Assembly (NCBI GenBank): GCA_965279095.1
Contig: CBDIHH010000002.1
Coordinates: 134,526 to 198,525 of the forward strand
Reading direction: 5' to 3'
Length of the DNA stretch: 64,000 nt
DNA from: CBDIHH01 sp965279095
GTDB taxonomy: Bacteria; Pseudomonadota; Alphaproteobacteria; Caulobacterales; Caulobacteraceae
Made by a program: the position numbers and the translations under genes. Positions within the stretch are counted from its first letter, which is position 1; every line of letters begins with the position of its first letter. Below the pieces are notes generated by a model. It worked only from the letters and a program-made list of their open reading frames with translations, was not told the origin of the DNA and did no database searches. This document shows positions 17,308 to 25,369 of this stretch, piece after piece.

Positions 17308-18380
17308 TCGGCGGCGATTTTCTGCACCTGGCCGAGGCTGGCCGGGTCGATGTGCAGCAGCTTGCAGGCGGTCTTGTAGCGGATCTTCTCCAGGTCCTCG
17401 GGCGAGACGCGCAGGCCCTCGGTCAGGTCGCCGCGGATGGCGTCGCTGCCGCCGAAGTTGGTGCCGTAGACCAGCCGGTCGGCGCCGATCACTTCGACCA
17501 GGGCCTGACGGAAGGGCAGCTCATGCAGTTCCGGGTCGAACCAGAAATTCGGCATGTATTCCATCAGGTCCTTCTTGTTGTGGACCACGTCGAGGTTCTT
17601 GATGGTCTGGGCCATGCGGCCCAGCTGGTAGGGCGCGTAGCCGCCCGCGTGGGTGATGTAGACCTTCAGTTTGGGGAACCGGTCCAGCACGCCGCCGCAG
17701 ATCAGGTACCAGAAGCACTTGGTCTCGTCGTAGTTCATGCCGACGATGGCGGTGGTTTCGTATTTGTCGGTGTTGGCCTTGTCGCCCCAGGTCACGGACT
17801 GGTTGTAGCCGTGCACGAACATCGGCAGGTCGAGGTCGCACAGGGCCTCCCACACCGGGTCCATCTTGGGGTCGTCGAACTCCAGCCCGCCGAAGTTGGA
17901 CCCGCCGGCGCTGAGGCCCACGGCGCCCAGTTCCTTGACGGCGCGGCAGATTTCCTTCGCGGCGTTGGGCGGATCCTGCAGGGCGGCGGTCGCCCACATA
18001 TAGAGGCGCCCGGGCGCCTGGGCGCAGTATTCGGCCAGGGTGTTGTTGACCGTCGTCGAGAAGGGGTTCGCGAAGGCCGGATCGGCCCAGTACATGTAGC
18101 AGTGCGAGGGCACCGACAGGACCTGGGCGTTCTGGTTGGCGGCGTCCATCGCCTTGAGGCGTCCGGCTGAATTGTCCCAGGACTTGAAGAACTCCTCGAC
18201 GTGCAGCACGCCGCCTTCCTGGACGAACTTGCGCCGCTCGGGCGAGCCGAGGGTCAGCACCCATTCGCCCACCCGCAGGCGGATGTGGCCGTCGTCATGC
18301 TTCTCGAAGAAGGGGCCCCAGTGCGGGTCCTGATTGTAGTAGCCGGACAGGGGCGCATGGGCGTGAAGGTCGAAAAGCAT
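17304..18380 (-). CDS. Amidohydrolase-superfamily (ACMSD-like) protein
   Basis: A 358-residue TIM-barrel metal enzyme of the amidohydrolase-2 group. Metal ligands: HxH in DLHAHAP at the N-terminus, His in MFVHGYNQ, His in ITHAGGYAPY. The final strand reads VYGTNFGGSD, where most relatives have an Asp in YGTD; Asn holds that place here. Relatives decarboxylate or hydrolyse aromatic or ring-opened acids (ACMSD, gamma-resorcylate decarboxylase). It starts the leftward operon with the FAH hydrolase and exporter, and diverges from the MFS gene at 18649 across operator D. A decarboxylase in ring degradation is the most likely role. Confidence 0.85.
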   Translation of the reverse strand: MLFDLHAHAPLSGYYNQDPHWGPFFEKHDDGHIRLRVGEWVLTLGSPERRKFVQEGGVLHVEEFFKSWDNSAGRLKAMDAANQNAQVLSVPSHCYMYWADPAFANPFSTTVNNTLAEYCAQAPGRLYMWATAALQDPPNAAKEICRAVKELGAVGLSAGGSNFGGLEFDDPKMDPVWEALCDLDLPMFVHGYNQSVTWGDKANTDKYETTAIVGMNYDETKCFWYLICGGVLDRFPKLKVYITHAGGYAPYQLGRMAQTIKNLDVVHNKKDLMEYMPNFWFDPELHELPFRQALVEVIGADRLVYGTNFGGSDAIRGDLTEGLRVSPEDLEKIRYKTACKLLHIDPASLGQVQKIAAE

Positions 18381-18504
18381 GGGGCTTCCTCCTGGCTCGC
18401 GGGGATCTTATGGGGGATCACGTCGCAGGGCCGTAAAATGTCTCCGGGGGGCGTTGATGCGGGCGCCGCGTCCGTAGGCGCGCCTGTCCGGCTCAATCCT
18501 GAAA

Positions 18505-18539
18505 ATTCTCTATCGCGAATTCAATTCGGGTGTCAAAAC
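18505..18539. promoter_or_regulatory. Tandem operator D between amidohydrolase and MFS genes
   Basis: AATTCTCTATCGCGAATT (18504-18521) gives a full TTC-N8-GAA site at 18506; a second box (ATTCGGGTGTCAAAAC) starts 19 bp later at 18525. The two sites lie in the 268-bp gap between the divergent starts at 18380 and 18649; nothing else stands out in that gap. Confidence 0.6.
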
Positions 18540-18648
18540 ATTCCTGGCGCGCCAAAGGCGCCGAAAGCCTGCCTGAACAGGCGTTGCGGGAGACGTGGCT
18601 TGCGGCCCGGGCCCGGCCACGTTCCATTGGGCGGCGACCAGGGGAGGG

Positions 18649-20001
18649 ATGATGATCGAGTCCGCCGCGAGGCCAGACGGCGGGGCGCCATACCCGCCCC
18701 AGCGCTATGCCTGGTACGTCATCGGCGTCCTCTTCGTGGCGACCCTGCTGTCGCAACTGGACCGCCAGCTGCCGTCCCTGCTGGTTCGCCCGATCCGGGC
18801 GGAGTTCGGCGTCAGCGACACCGCCTACAGCTTCCTGCAGGGCTACGCCTTCGCCCTCTTCTACACCTTCGCCGGCCTGCCGTTCGGCTGGCTGGTCGAC
18901 CGTACGGTGCGCCGCAACCTGATCGTCTTCGGCATGGTGGTGTGGAGCCTGATGACCGTGCTCTCGGGGTTCGCCGACAACTACAACCACCTGGTCCTGG
19001 CCCGCATGGGGGTGGGCATCGGCGAGGCGGTCCTCGCGCCGGCGGCCTATTCGATGATCGCCGACTATGTGGCGCCCCATCGCCGGGGGCGGGCGCTGAG
19101 CGTCTACTATGTCTCCCTGGCCATCGGCTCGGGCGCCTCCCTGATCCTCGGCGCCCTGATCGCCCGCATCATCCCCGACCAGGGCCTGGCCCTGCCGGCT
19201 ATCGGCCTGATGTCGCAGTGGCGGCTGACCTTCCTGATCGCCGGGGCGCCGGGGATTCTGCTGGCGCTGCTCTTGTTCACGGTCCGCGAGCCGGCCCGTC
19301 GTGAGGCCCTGACGGCCAAGGCCAAGGCCAGCGGGGTCGGGGAGTTTCTCGGCCACCTGCGCCGGCATGCCTCGACCTACGCGCGGGTGCTGACCTATCC
19401 CGGGGTGGTGGCGGTGATCGGCTATGGCGTCCTGGCCTGGGCGCCGGCGTTCTTCGACCGTCGCTTCGGCATTCCGACCAAGACCTCGGGGCTGATCGTC
19501 GGCGGCCTGGTCGCGGGCGGGGGCCTGATCGGGACCCTGATCAGCGGCTACCTTAGCGACCGCTGGTCGGCCAAGGGCGTGCCGGCGGCCCGGTTCCGCG
19601 TCACCCTGCTGGCCTGGTTCCTGATCTTGCCGACGGTGTCCGCCTGGTCGCTGATGAGCGATCCGCGGCTCAGCTTCGCCCTGCTGGCGGTGGTGGTCAC
19701 CGGCTTCGCCATGGCCCAGGCCGCTGCGCCGGCGGTGGTCCAGGAGATCACCCCCAACCGCATGCGCGGCCAGGCGGTGGCCCTTTATCTGCTGATCGGC
19801 GGCCTTGTGGGCATCGGCTTCGGCCCGATGTCCGTGGCCCTGGTCACCGACCATATCTTCAAGGGCGACGACCAGCTGCCCTACGCCCTGGCCCTGGTGG
19901 GCGGGCCGATGGCGCTGCTCGGCCTCTGGCTGACCTGGTCGGGCCAGAAGCCCTACCAGCGCACCCTGGACGCCATGCGGGCCGCGGGCGGGCGGGGCTA
20001 G
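18649..20001 (+). CDS. MFS transporter, Spinster-like
   Basis: A 450-residue, twelve-segment MFS protein. The first helix (LLSQLDRQLPSLLVRPI), the second-helix loop GWLVDRTVRRN (MFS motif A) and the ARMGVGIGEAVLAPAAYSMI segment match the Spinster-like group common in aromatic and steroid degraders. It probably imports the growth substrate or a hydrophobic acid. Two adjacent ATGs (18649, 18652) follow GGGGAGGG; the second has the better spacing. It faces the FAH/amidohydrolase operon across operator D. A second Spinster-like transporter is encoded at 43032-44360. Confidence 0.87.
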   Translation: MMIESAARPDGGAPYPPQRYAWYVIGVLFVATLLSQLDRQLPSLLVRPIRAEFGVSDTAYSFLQGYAFALFYTFAGLPFGWLVDRTVRRNLIVFGMVVWSLMTVLSGFADNYNHLVLARMGVGIGEAVLAPAAYSMIADYVAPHRRGRALSVYYVSLAIGSGASLILGALIARIIPDQGLALPAIGLMSQWRLTFLIAGAPGILLALLLFTVREPARREALTAKAKASGVGEFLGHLRRHASTYARVLTYPGVVAVIGYGVLAWAPAFFDRRFGIPTKTSGLIVGGLVAGGGLIGTLISGYLSDRWSAKGVPAARFRVTLLAWFLILPTVSAWSLMSDPRLSFALLAVVVTGFAMAQAAAPAVVQEITPNRMRGQAVALYLLIGGLVGIGFGPMSVALVTDHIFKGDDQLPYALALVGGPMALLGLWLTWSGQKPYQRTLDAMRAAGGRG

Positions 20002-20032
20002 ACGCCCTGCGCGGGCGAAGCCCTGACCCGTC

Positions 20033-20791
20033 TCAGGCGATATCTCCGTGGAAGGCGAGGAAGTCCTGGTCCGCGGCGCACAGGCCTTCGGCGTCGGGCC
20101 AGTTGATCACCGAGCCGCCGATGGTCACCGCCTGCTGGGCCCGTTCGGGTTGCTGCGAATAGCAGAAGCCCGTCGATCGGGCGTGACGCCACTGGTCGTG
20201 CTCATTGATGCGGCCGATGGAGATGGTCACGGCCCGTCGCAGGACCAGGGCCGCCTCGGCCTCGTCCTCGCCGAGGGTCTTCAGCGCCCAGCCGGCGAAT
20301 CCCGCGCGAATCTCGCGGCCGGCGTAGGGCGAAGGCCCCACGATGACGTCGCCGCGCACGTCCCAGTCCAGCAGCGGCCGCCCATCCCGCATCAGGCTTG
20401 GCCGGGTTCCGCCATCGACACGGTCGGGAACAGTGCAGTCGTAGCGCCGGCGGGGGATGGCGCGCGCGGCCGTCGCCACGGCAAGGCCCGCCAGATCGAG
20501 CATATGGGTGCAATGGATGCGGGCGTCTGTCTGGCGCGTGACGCTGTTGGCCACCGTCGAGAGGGGCATGCCGTTCAGCAGGGCCAGCTGGCCGGTGGCC
20601 TCCGGACAGGCGGTATAGGGAAATCTCAGGGCCGCGGCGGTGGCGTGGGTGACCTGATGGCCGTCGTGACGGATATCCACGCGGAAGTGATGGAAATCGT
20701 CCTCGATCGCCGCGCGCGCCTCGCCCTGGCCGTCCGGCCCGGCGCGGCTCACAAGCTCGATCCGCCGTCGCAGGGCGCCGTCGCTTTTCAT
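20033..20791 (-). CDS. DUF2889-like protein
   Basis: A 252-residue soluble protein without signal peptide. The central segment ARIHCTHMLDLAGLAVATAAR, with its conserved Cys-Thr-His, and the beta-rich N-terminal half (DDFHHFRVDIRHDGHQV) resemble the DUF2889 family, which has no known activity but often sits beside acyl-CoA enzymes. The Cys and several His (HCTH, NEHDQWRH) could be catalytic or metal-binding. It diverges from the DUF35/thiolase operon and shares a double operator with it, so it is probably needed in the same pathway. The family call is moderate. Confidence 0.6.
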   Translation of the reverse strand: MKSDGALRRRIELVSRAGPDGQGEARAAIEDDFHHFRVDIRHDGHQVTHATAAALRFPYTACPEATGQLALLNGMPLSTVANSVTRQTDARIHCTHMLDLAGLAVATAARAIPRRRYDCTVPDRVDGGTRPSLMRDGRPLLDWDVRGDVIVGPSPYAGREIRAGFAGWALKTLGEDEAEAALVLRRAVTISIGRINEHDQWRHARSTGFCYSQQPERAQQAVTIGGSVINWPDAEGLCAADQDFLAFHGDIA

Positions 20792-20878
20792 CGCTCGCCC
20801 TGGCCCTCCGGACCTGTCTTGATGCCCCTCGCGACCCCTGACCCGGCGCGCCGGTCGCTTGCGCTGATCGCGCGGGAA

Positions 20879-20913
20879 GTTCTATATGGCGAATAGTATT
20901 CCAATACCAGAAC
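20879..20913. promoter_or_regulatory. Tandem operator E between DUF2889 gene and DUF35 operon
   Basis: Two complete TTC-N8-GAA sites, GTTCTATATGGCGAAT (TTC at 20880) and ATTCCAATACCAGAAC (TTC at 20899), 19 bp apart. This is the only promoter of the set where both boxes have intact half-sites. Start codons are at 20791 and 20939. Confidence 0.65.
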
Positions 20914-20938
20914 GTCAACGCCTGCCTGGGAGGGCTTC

Positions 20939-21334
20939 GTGAGGAAGCTGCCGATGCTGACCGCGGAGACGCGGCCCTTCTGGACCGGCGGCGCCGTCGG
21001 GGAGCTGCGCATCAGTCGCTGCGCCGACTGTTCGCTCTATTTCCACCCGCCCGCGCCGGTCTGCCGCCATTGCGCCAGCCGCAACGTGGCCCCCGTGGCG
21101 GTTTCGGGTCGAGGCCAGGTGGTGGCCTGCACCGTCAACCACCAGCCGTGGACCCCGGAACTGGCCGACCCCTATCTCGTCGCCATCATCGAACTGGACG
21201 AGCAGAAGGGCCTGCGGCTGATGTCGAACATCATCGGATGCGATCCTGAGAGCGTCCAGGTCGGCATGCCGGTGACGGTGACCTTCGAACATGTCGAGGA
21301 CGTCTGGATCCCGCTCTTCGAGGTCGCCGCCTGA
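20939..21334 (+). CDS. DUF35 Zn-ribbon/OB-fold acyl-CoA-binding protein
   Basis: A 131-residue protein with the rubredoxin-like zinc ribbon CADCSLYFHPPAPVCRHC (residues about 26-45) followed by an OB fold (GRGQVVACTVNHQPW; LVAIIELDE; VTVTFEHVED). The GTG start is placed 5 bases after GGGAGGG; an ATG five codons later is a weaker option. DUF35 proteins are partners of thiolase-like proteins; in steroid side-chain breakdown the ChsH2 DUF35 domain binds Ltp2 to form a retro-aldolase. The stop overlaps the following thiolase-like gene by one base, so the same kind of complex is expected here. Confidence 0.9.
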   Translation: MRKLPMLTAETRPFWTGGAVGELRISRCADCSLYFHPPAPVCRHCASRNVAPVAVSGRGQVVACTVNHQPWTPELADPYLVAIIELDEQKGLRLMSNIIGCDPESVQVGMPVTVTFEHVEDVWIPLFEVAA

Positions 21335-22524
21335 TGATCGACCTGATCCGCGAGCGCGAGGTGGCGATCACCGGCATCGGCCAGTCCGAGGTGGGCCGGC
21401 CGTCCACCCGGTCGGCCATGGAACTGACCATGAACGCCTGCCTGGAGGCCATCGCCGACGCCGGCCTCAGCCCGCGCGACATCGACGGCGTCTGCTGCTG
21501 GCCGGGGGACAACAGCAACGGCGACAGCTTCTCGCCGGTGGGCCCCCTGGCGGTGAAGTCGGCGCTCGGCCTGGACGTCAACTGGTTCGGCGGCGGCTAT
21601 GAGGGGCCGGGGCCCCTGACCGGGGTCATCAACGGCTCGATGGCCATCAGCGCCGGCCTGGCCCGTCACGTGCTGGTGTTCCGCACCATCACCGAGGCCA
21701 GCGCCCGCACCGCCTCGAAATCCGCCAGCTCCCTGGCGACCAAGTCGGGCGCCCGCGACAGCAATTTCATGTGGCAGTGGTGCACGCCCTTCAACGTGGT
21801 CTCGGTGATCAACATCGTCGCCATGTACGCCCAGAGCCACATGCTGCGCTACGGCACCAAGCCCGAGCAGCTGGCGCAGATCGCCTTGAACGCCCGTCGC
21901 AACGCCCAGCTCAATCCCAAGGCGGTCATGCGGGCGCCCATGACCATGGACGACTACTTCGCCTCGCGGATGATCTCGACGCCCCTGCGGATGTTCGACT
22001 GCGATGTCCATTGCGACGCCTCCACGGCGGTGGTGCTGTCGCGGCGGGAGATCGCCCGCGACCTTCGCAATCCGGAGATCCGCATCGAGGCGATCGGGAC
22101 AGCCATGCGCCAGCCCTACTACTGGGACCAGGTCGATCTCACCGCCATGGTGACCGCCGATGTCGGCGACTCCATGTGGGCCCGCACCGACTTCAAGCCC
22201 GCGGACGTCGACACGGCGCAGCTCTACGACGGCTTCACCATCCTGACCCTGATGTGGCTGGAGGGCCTCGGCCTGTGCCCCAAGGGCGAGGCCGGCGCCT
22301 TCCTCGAGGGCGGACACCGCATCGCGCTGGACGGGGAGCTGCCGCTGAACACCAACGGGGGGCAGCTGTCCGGCGGCCGGACCCACGGCATGGGCTATGT
22401 CCACGAGGCCTGCACCCAGCTGTGGGGCCGCGGCGGCGCCCGCCAGATCAAGGATCCCAAGGTGGCGGTGGCGGCGGCGGGGGGCGGCCCCCTGGGCGGC
22501 AGCCTGCTGCTGGTCAAGGACTGA
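21334..22524 (+). CDS. Thiolase-like lipid-transfer protein (Ltp2/SCP-x type)
   Basis: A 396-residue thiolase-fold protein of the non-decarboxylating SCP-x/Ltp branch (AITGIGQSEVGRPSTRSAMELTM at the N-terminus; DTAQLYDGFTILTLMWLE; LNTNGGQLSGGRTHGMGYVHEA at the C-terminus). The usual thiolase nucleophile block is absent, as in Ltp2-like aldolases, which cleave beta-hydroxyacyl-CoA side chains together with a DUF35 partner. The partner is encoded immediately upstream with a one-base overlap. I infer a retro-aldol or thiolytic step on a branched or ring-attached acyl-CoA. A true thiolase activity cannot be ruled out. Confidence 0.88.
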   Translation: MIDLIREREVAITGIGQSEVGRPSTRSAMELTMNACLEAIADAGLSPRDIDGVCCWPGDNSNGDSFSPVGPLAVKSALGLDVNWFGGGYEGPGPLTGVINGSMAISAGLARHVLVFRTITEASARTASKSASSLATKSGARDSNFMWQWCTPFNVVSVINIVAMYAQSHMLRYGTKPEQLAQIALNARRNAQLNPKAVMRAPMTMDDYFASRMISTPLRMFDCDVHCDASTAVVLSRREIARDLRNPEIRIEAIGTAMRQPYYWDQVDLTAMVTADVGDSMWARTDFKPADVDTAQLYDGFTILTLMWLEGLGLCPKGEAGAFLEGGHRIALDGELPLNTNGGQLSGGRTHGMGYVHEACTQLWGRGGARQIKDPKVAVAAAGGGPLGGSLLLVKD

Positions 22525-22538
22525 CCGGGAGGGGCGCC

Positions 22539-24773
22539 ATGGCGCAAGGCATCCTCACGGGCGTGAGGGTCATCGACCTGTGCGACGGCGTGGCCGGGTC
22601 CGTGGCCGCCATGCAGCTGGGCGAGGCCGGCGCCGAGGTGATCAAGGTCGAGGCCCCGGCGGGCGCGGCGGCCCGGGGGACCCCGGGCTTCTCCGTGTGG
22701 AACCGGGGCAAGAAGAGCGTCGTCATCGATCTGGAGGCCGCCGAGGGGCGGGCCGATCTTGAGCGCCTGCTGGCGTCGGCCGATGTGCTCATCCATGGGT
22801 TCAAGGCCGGCGAAGCGAGGGACCTCGGGCTTGACGACCAAGGCCTCGCCGACCGCTGCCCGGGACTGATCGTCTCGGCGGTCACCGGCTGGCCGCAGAA
22901 CCACCCGGACGCCGAGCGGGCCTCGGACGAGAGCCTCGTCCTGGCGCGCCTGGGCATTCTCAGCGAACAGCCCGGACACCGGCCCGGGCCGATCTTCATC
23001 CGCATGCCCTACGCGACCTTCTGCGCCGCCTGGTTCTGCGCCATCGGCGTGGTCGCCCGGCTGCTGCAGCGCGGCCGGGGCCTGGGCGCCGCCCCCGTCC
23101 ATACGAGCCTGGCCCAGGGCGCGCTGGCGCCCATGACCATGCACTGGGCGCGGGCGCAGCGGCCGTCGGCTTCCTTCGCCAAGGGGCTCGACAAGACGGT
23201 GGCCGTGGCCATCCATCGCTGCGCCGACGGCCAGTGGATCCACGTCCACTACTCCCCCGACGCGGCGCCCCTGATGAAGCAGGCGCTGGACGCCCTCGGC
23301 CCCGACGGCGTGGCCGCGGCCAACGGCCGATGGGGGCGCAATCACACCGCCCCCAACTTCGGCGCCAATCGCGAGATCTTCGCCACCCGGCCGGCCCCCG
23401 AGTGGCTGGAGCACCTGTGGGCTCATGACGTGGCGGCCCAGCCCGCGGCCCCCTTCGGCGCCATCCATTTCGACGCCCAGGCGCGCGCCTGCGGCTATGT
23501 CGCGGCCATCGACGACCCGGCCTTCGGCGCCACGCTGCAGCCGGGGCCGCCCTATCGCAGCGATCCTGCGCCGAGGGTCGGCGCCGGCCTGCGGCCCCTG
23601 GGCGCGGATACGGGCGCGGTTCTGGCGAGCGCCGCGCCAAGACCGCCCGGCGACCCGCCGGGGCCCCCGGACCGGCTGCCCCTTGAGGGCGTGAAGCTGC
23701 TCGATTTCGGCGCCTATCTGGCCGGGCCGTTCGGGGCGATGCTGCTGGCCGACCTCGGGGCGGATGTGGTCAAGGTCGAGCCCACCACCGGCGATTTCAT
23801 GCGCTATCTCGACCGCGCCTTCTGCGGCTGCCAGCGCGGCAAGCGGAGCGTGGCCCTGCAGCTGAAGGATCCTCGCTCTCGGCCGGCGCTGGAGGCCCTG
23901 GTGCGCTGGGCGGACGGCTTCCACCACAACATGCGCCTGCCCTCGGCCCACAGGCTGGGTCTCGGCTATGAGGACCTGAAGGCGATCAACCCCGACATCG
24001 TCGGCTGCCATGTCAGCTCCTATGGGCCGGACGGTGAGCGGGCGGACTGGCCCGGCTACGACCAGATGTTCCAGGCCTCGTGCGGCTGGGAGGTCGAGGA
24101 CGGCGGGGAGGGCAATCCGCCCATGTGGCTGCGCTTCGGCGTCTGCGACCATTTCGGCGGCCTCGCGTCGGCCTTCGCCCTGCTGCTCGCCCTGTTCCAT
24201 CGCGACCGCACGGGGCAGGGGCAGATGACCGCCGCGTCCCTGCTGGGCGCCACCCTGCTGACCACGGGGGAGACCCTGGCGCACCCGGACGGCCGGCTTG
24301 AGCCCTATCCCCGGCTGGACCACGACCAGACCGGCGTGTCCGACACCCATCGGCTCTACCAGGCCAGCGATGGCTGGGTGGCCGTCGCCGCCCTGACGCC
24401 GGGGGCGGCCGCCCAGTTTCAGCGGCTGATCCAGGGCGACGCGGATAGCTACTTCGGCGCCCGCACGGCCAGGGCGGCCGAGGCGGACCTGCAGGGGGCC
24501 GGCGTGCCCGCCGAGCGCGTCCGCGAGGACCAGCTGGACGCCTTCCTCGATGATCCCGCCAACCTGGCGGCCGGCCTGGTGGCCCATGGCGAGCACGCCA
24601 CCCAGGGGCGCCTGGAACAGGTCGGCGCCTTCTGGACCCTGGGCGACCGTGCCATGGTGCTGACCCAGGCCGCCCCCGCCCTCGGCCAGCACAGCCGCGC
24701 CGTGCTGTCCGCCGCGGGGCTCAGTGAAACACAGCTCGACGCCCTGGCGGCGGACGGCGTGATGGCCGGCTGA
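22539..24773 (+). CDS. Fused tandem class III (CaiB/BaiF) CoA-transferase
   Basis: A 744-residue protein with two complete CaiB-like units in one chain. Unit 1 spans about residues 1-365 (GVRVIDLCDGVAGSVAAMQLGEAGAEVIKVE); unit 2 starts near residue 380 (LEGVKLLDFGAYLAGPFGAMLLADLGADVVKVE). A proline-rich linker joins them. The catalytic Asp region is clear in unit 2 (PGYDQMFQASCG); in unit 1 it is more divergent (ASDESLVLARLG). Normal family members are about 400 residues and form interlocked dimers, so the fusion likely makes an obligate pseudo-dimer. Class III enzymes move CoA between carboxylic acids. GGGAGGGG precedes the ATG at 22539, 14 bases after the thiolase stop. Confidence 0.9.
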   Translation: MAQGILTGVRVIDLCDGVAGSVAAMQLGEAGAEVIKVEAPAGAAARGTPGFSVWNRGKKSVVIDLEAAEGRADLERLLASADVLIHGFKAGEARDLGLDDQGLADRCPGLIVSAVTGWPQNHPDAERASDESLVLARLGILSEQPGHRPGPIFIRMPYATFCAAWFCAIGVVARLLQRGRGLGAAPVHTSLAQGALAPMTMHWARAQRPSASFAKGLDKTVAVAIHRCADGQWIHVHYSPDAAPLMKQALDALGPDGVAAANGRWGRNHTAPNFGANREIFATRPAPEWLEHLWAHDVAAQPAAPFGAIHFDAQARACGYVAAIDDPAFGATLQPGPPYRSDPAPRVGAGLRPLGADTGAVLASAAPRPPGDPPGPPDRLPLEGVKLLDFGAYLAGPFGAMLLADLGADVVKVEPTTGDFMRYLDRAFCGCQRGKRSVALQLKDPRSRPALEALVRWADGFHHNMRLPSAHRLGLGYEDLKAINPDIVGCHVSSYGPDGERADWPGYDQMFQASCGWEVEDGGEGNPPMWLRFGVCDHFGGLASAFALLLALFHRDRTGQGQMTAASLLGATLLTTGETLAHPDGRLEPYPRLDHDQTGVSDTHRLYQASDGWVAVAALTPGAAAQFQRLIQGDADSYFGARTARAAEADLQGAGVPAERVREDQLDAFLDDPANLAAGLVAHGEHATQGRLEQVGAFWTLGDRAMVLTQAAPALGQHSRAVLSAAGLSETQLDALAADGVMAG

Positions 24774-24791
24774 CCGGCGAAGGAGATCCCC

Positions 24792-25202
24792 ATGGCCATC
24801 ATCCAGCGCATGGACCATTTCACCATCGTCACCGACCGTCTCGAGGAGACCCGGTTGTTCTATGAGGCCCTCGGGCTCCTGCCCGGACCGCGCCCGGACT
24901 TCCCCGTCCCCGGCTTCTGGTTCTACGCAGGCGACCATCCGCTGCTGCATGTGATCGGGGTCGATCAGATGCCGCAGCCGCGGCGCGGGGTCCTCGATCA
25001 CATGGCCTTCTTCGGCGTCGGCCTGGCCGCGACCACGACGATGCTGGACGCGCGGGGGGTCAGCTGGCGGCTGATCCGTCCCCCGCGCCCCTACCGCACC
25101 TGGCAGCTGTTCTTCCTCGATCCCAACGGCTGCGATGTGGAGATCGACTTCGCCGAGGATGAGCCGGAGCCGGAGGGCTGGCGAAAGCCGCGCCCGGCCT
25201 GA
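24792..25202 (+). CDS. VOC-family (glyoxalase/dioxygenase-fold) protein
   Basis: A 136-residue single VOC module pair: MDHFTIVTDRLEETRLFYEALGL at the start and FFLDPNGCDVEIDFAEDE at the end, with His9, an internal His in LLHVIG/LDHMAFF and Glu in VEIDF as likely metal ligands. The family includes dioxygenases, epimerases and lyases; methylmalonyl-CoA epimerase and fosfomycin-type enzymes share this size. AAGGAGATCCCC gives a strong ribosome site. It lies between the double CoA-transferase and an amidohydrolase, so an isomerase or lyase acting on an acid intermediate is plausible. The substrate is unknown. Confidence 0.82.
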   Translation: MAIIQRMDHFTIVTDRLEETRLFYEALGLLPGPRPDFPVPGFWFYAGDHPLLHVIGVDQMPQPRRGVLDHMAFFGVGLAATTTMLDARGVSWRLIRPPRPYRTWQLFFLDPNGCDVEIDFAEDEPEPEGWRKPRPA

Positions 25203-25244
25203 CGGGGAGTCAAACGCATCGTGTCGAGAGGTCGCGCAGAAGAC

Positions 25245-25271
25245 TTGCACAAAAAGCGTATTTTTGTTCAA
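25245..25271. promoter_or_regulatory. Large AT-rich inverted repeat in the DUF35 operon
   Basis: TTGCACAAAAA and TTTTTGTTCAA form 11-bp arms with one mismatch around GCGTA. The element lies in the 167-bp gap between the VOC and amidohydrolase genes, in otherwise GC-rich DNA. It may be an internal promoter operator; there is no T-rich terminator layout behind a GC stem. Confidence 0.4.
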
Positions 25272-25369
25272 ATACACCACCGTCAGCGGTCCGCGACCGC
25301 TGGGCTTGATCCACTGCCGCAGCCTCTCCGCCAAGCGGCCAATCAATAGTCAAGGGTTTGGAAGCGCTC

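Noticed and set aside
22395..25346. 983-codon open frame on the minus strand
   Set aside because: It is antisense to the DUF35-operon genes, has no recognisable motif, is rich in Gly/Arg/Ala and is explained by high GC at third positions. The CoA-transferase and VOC genes on the plus strand are clear.
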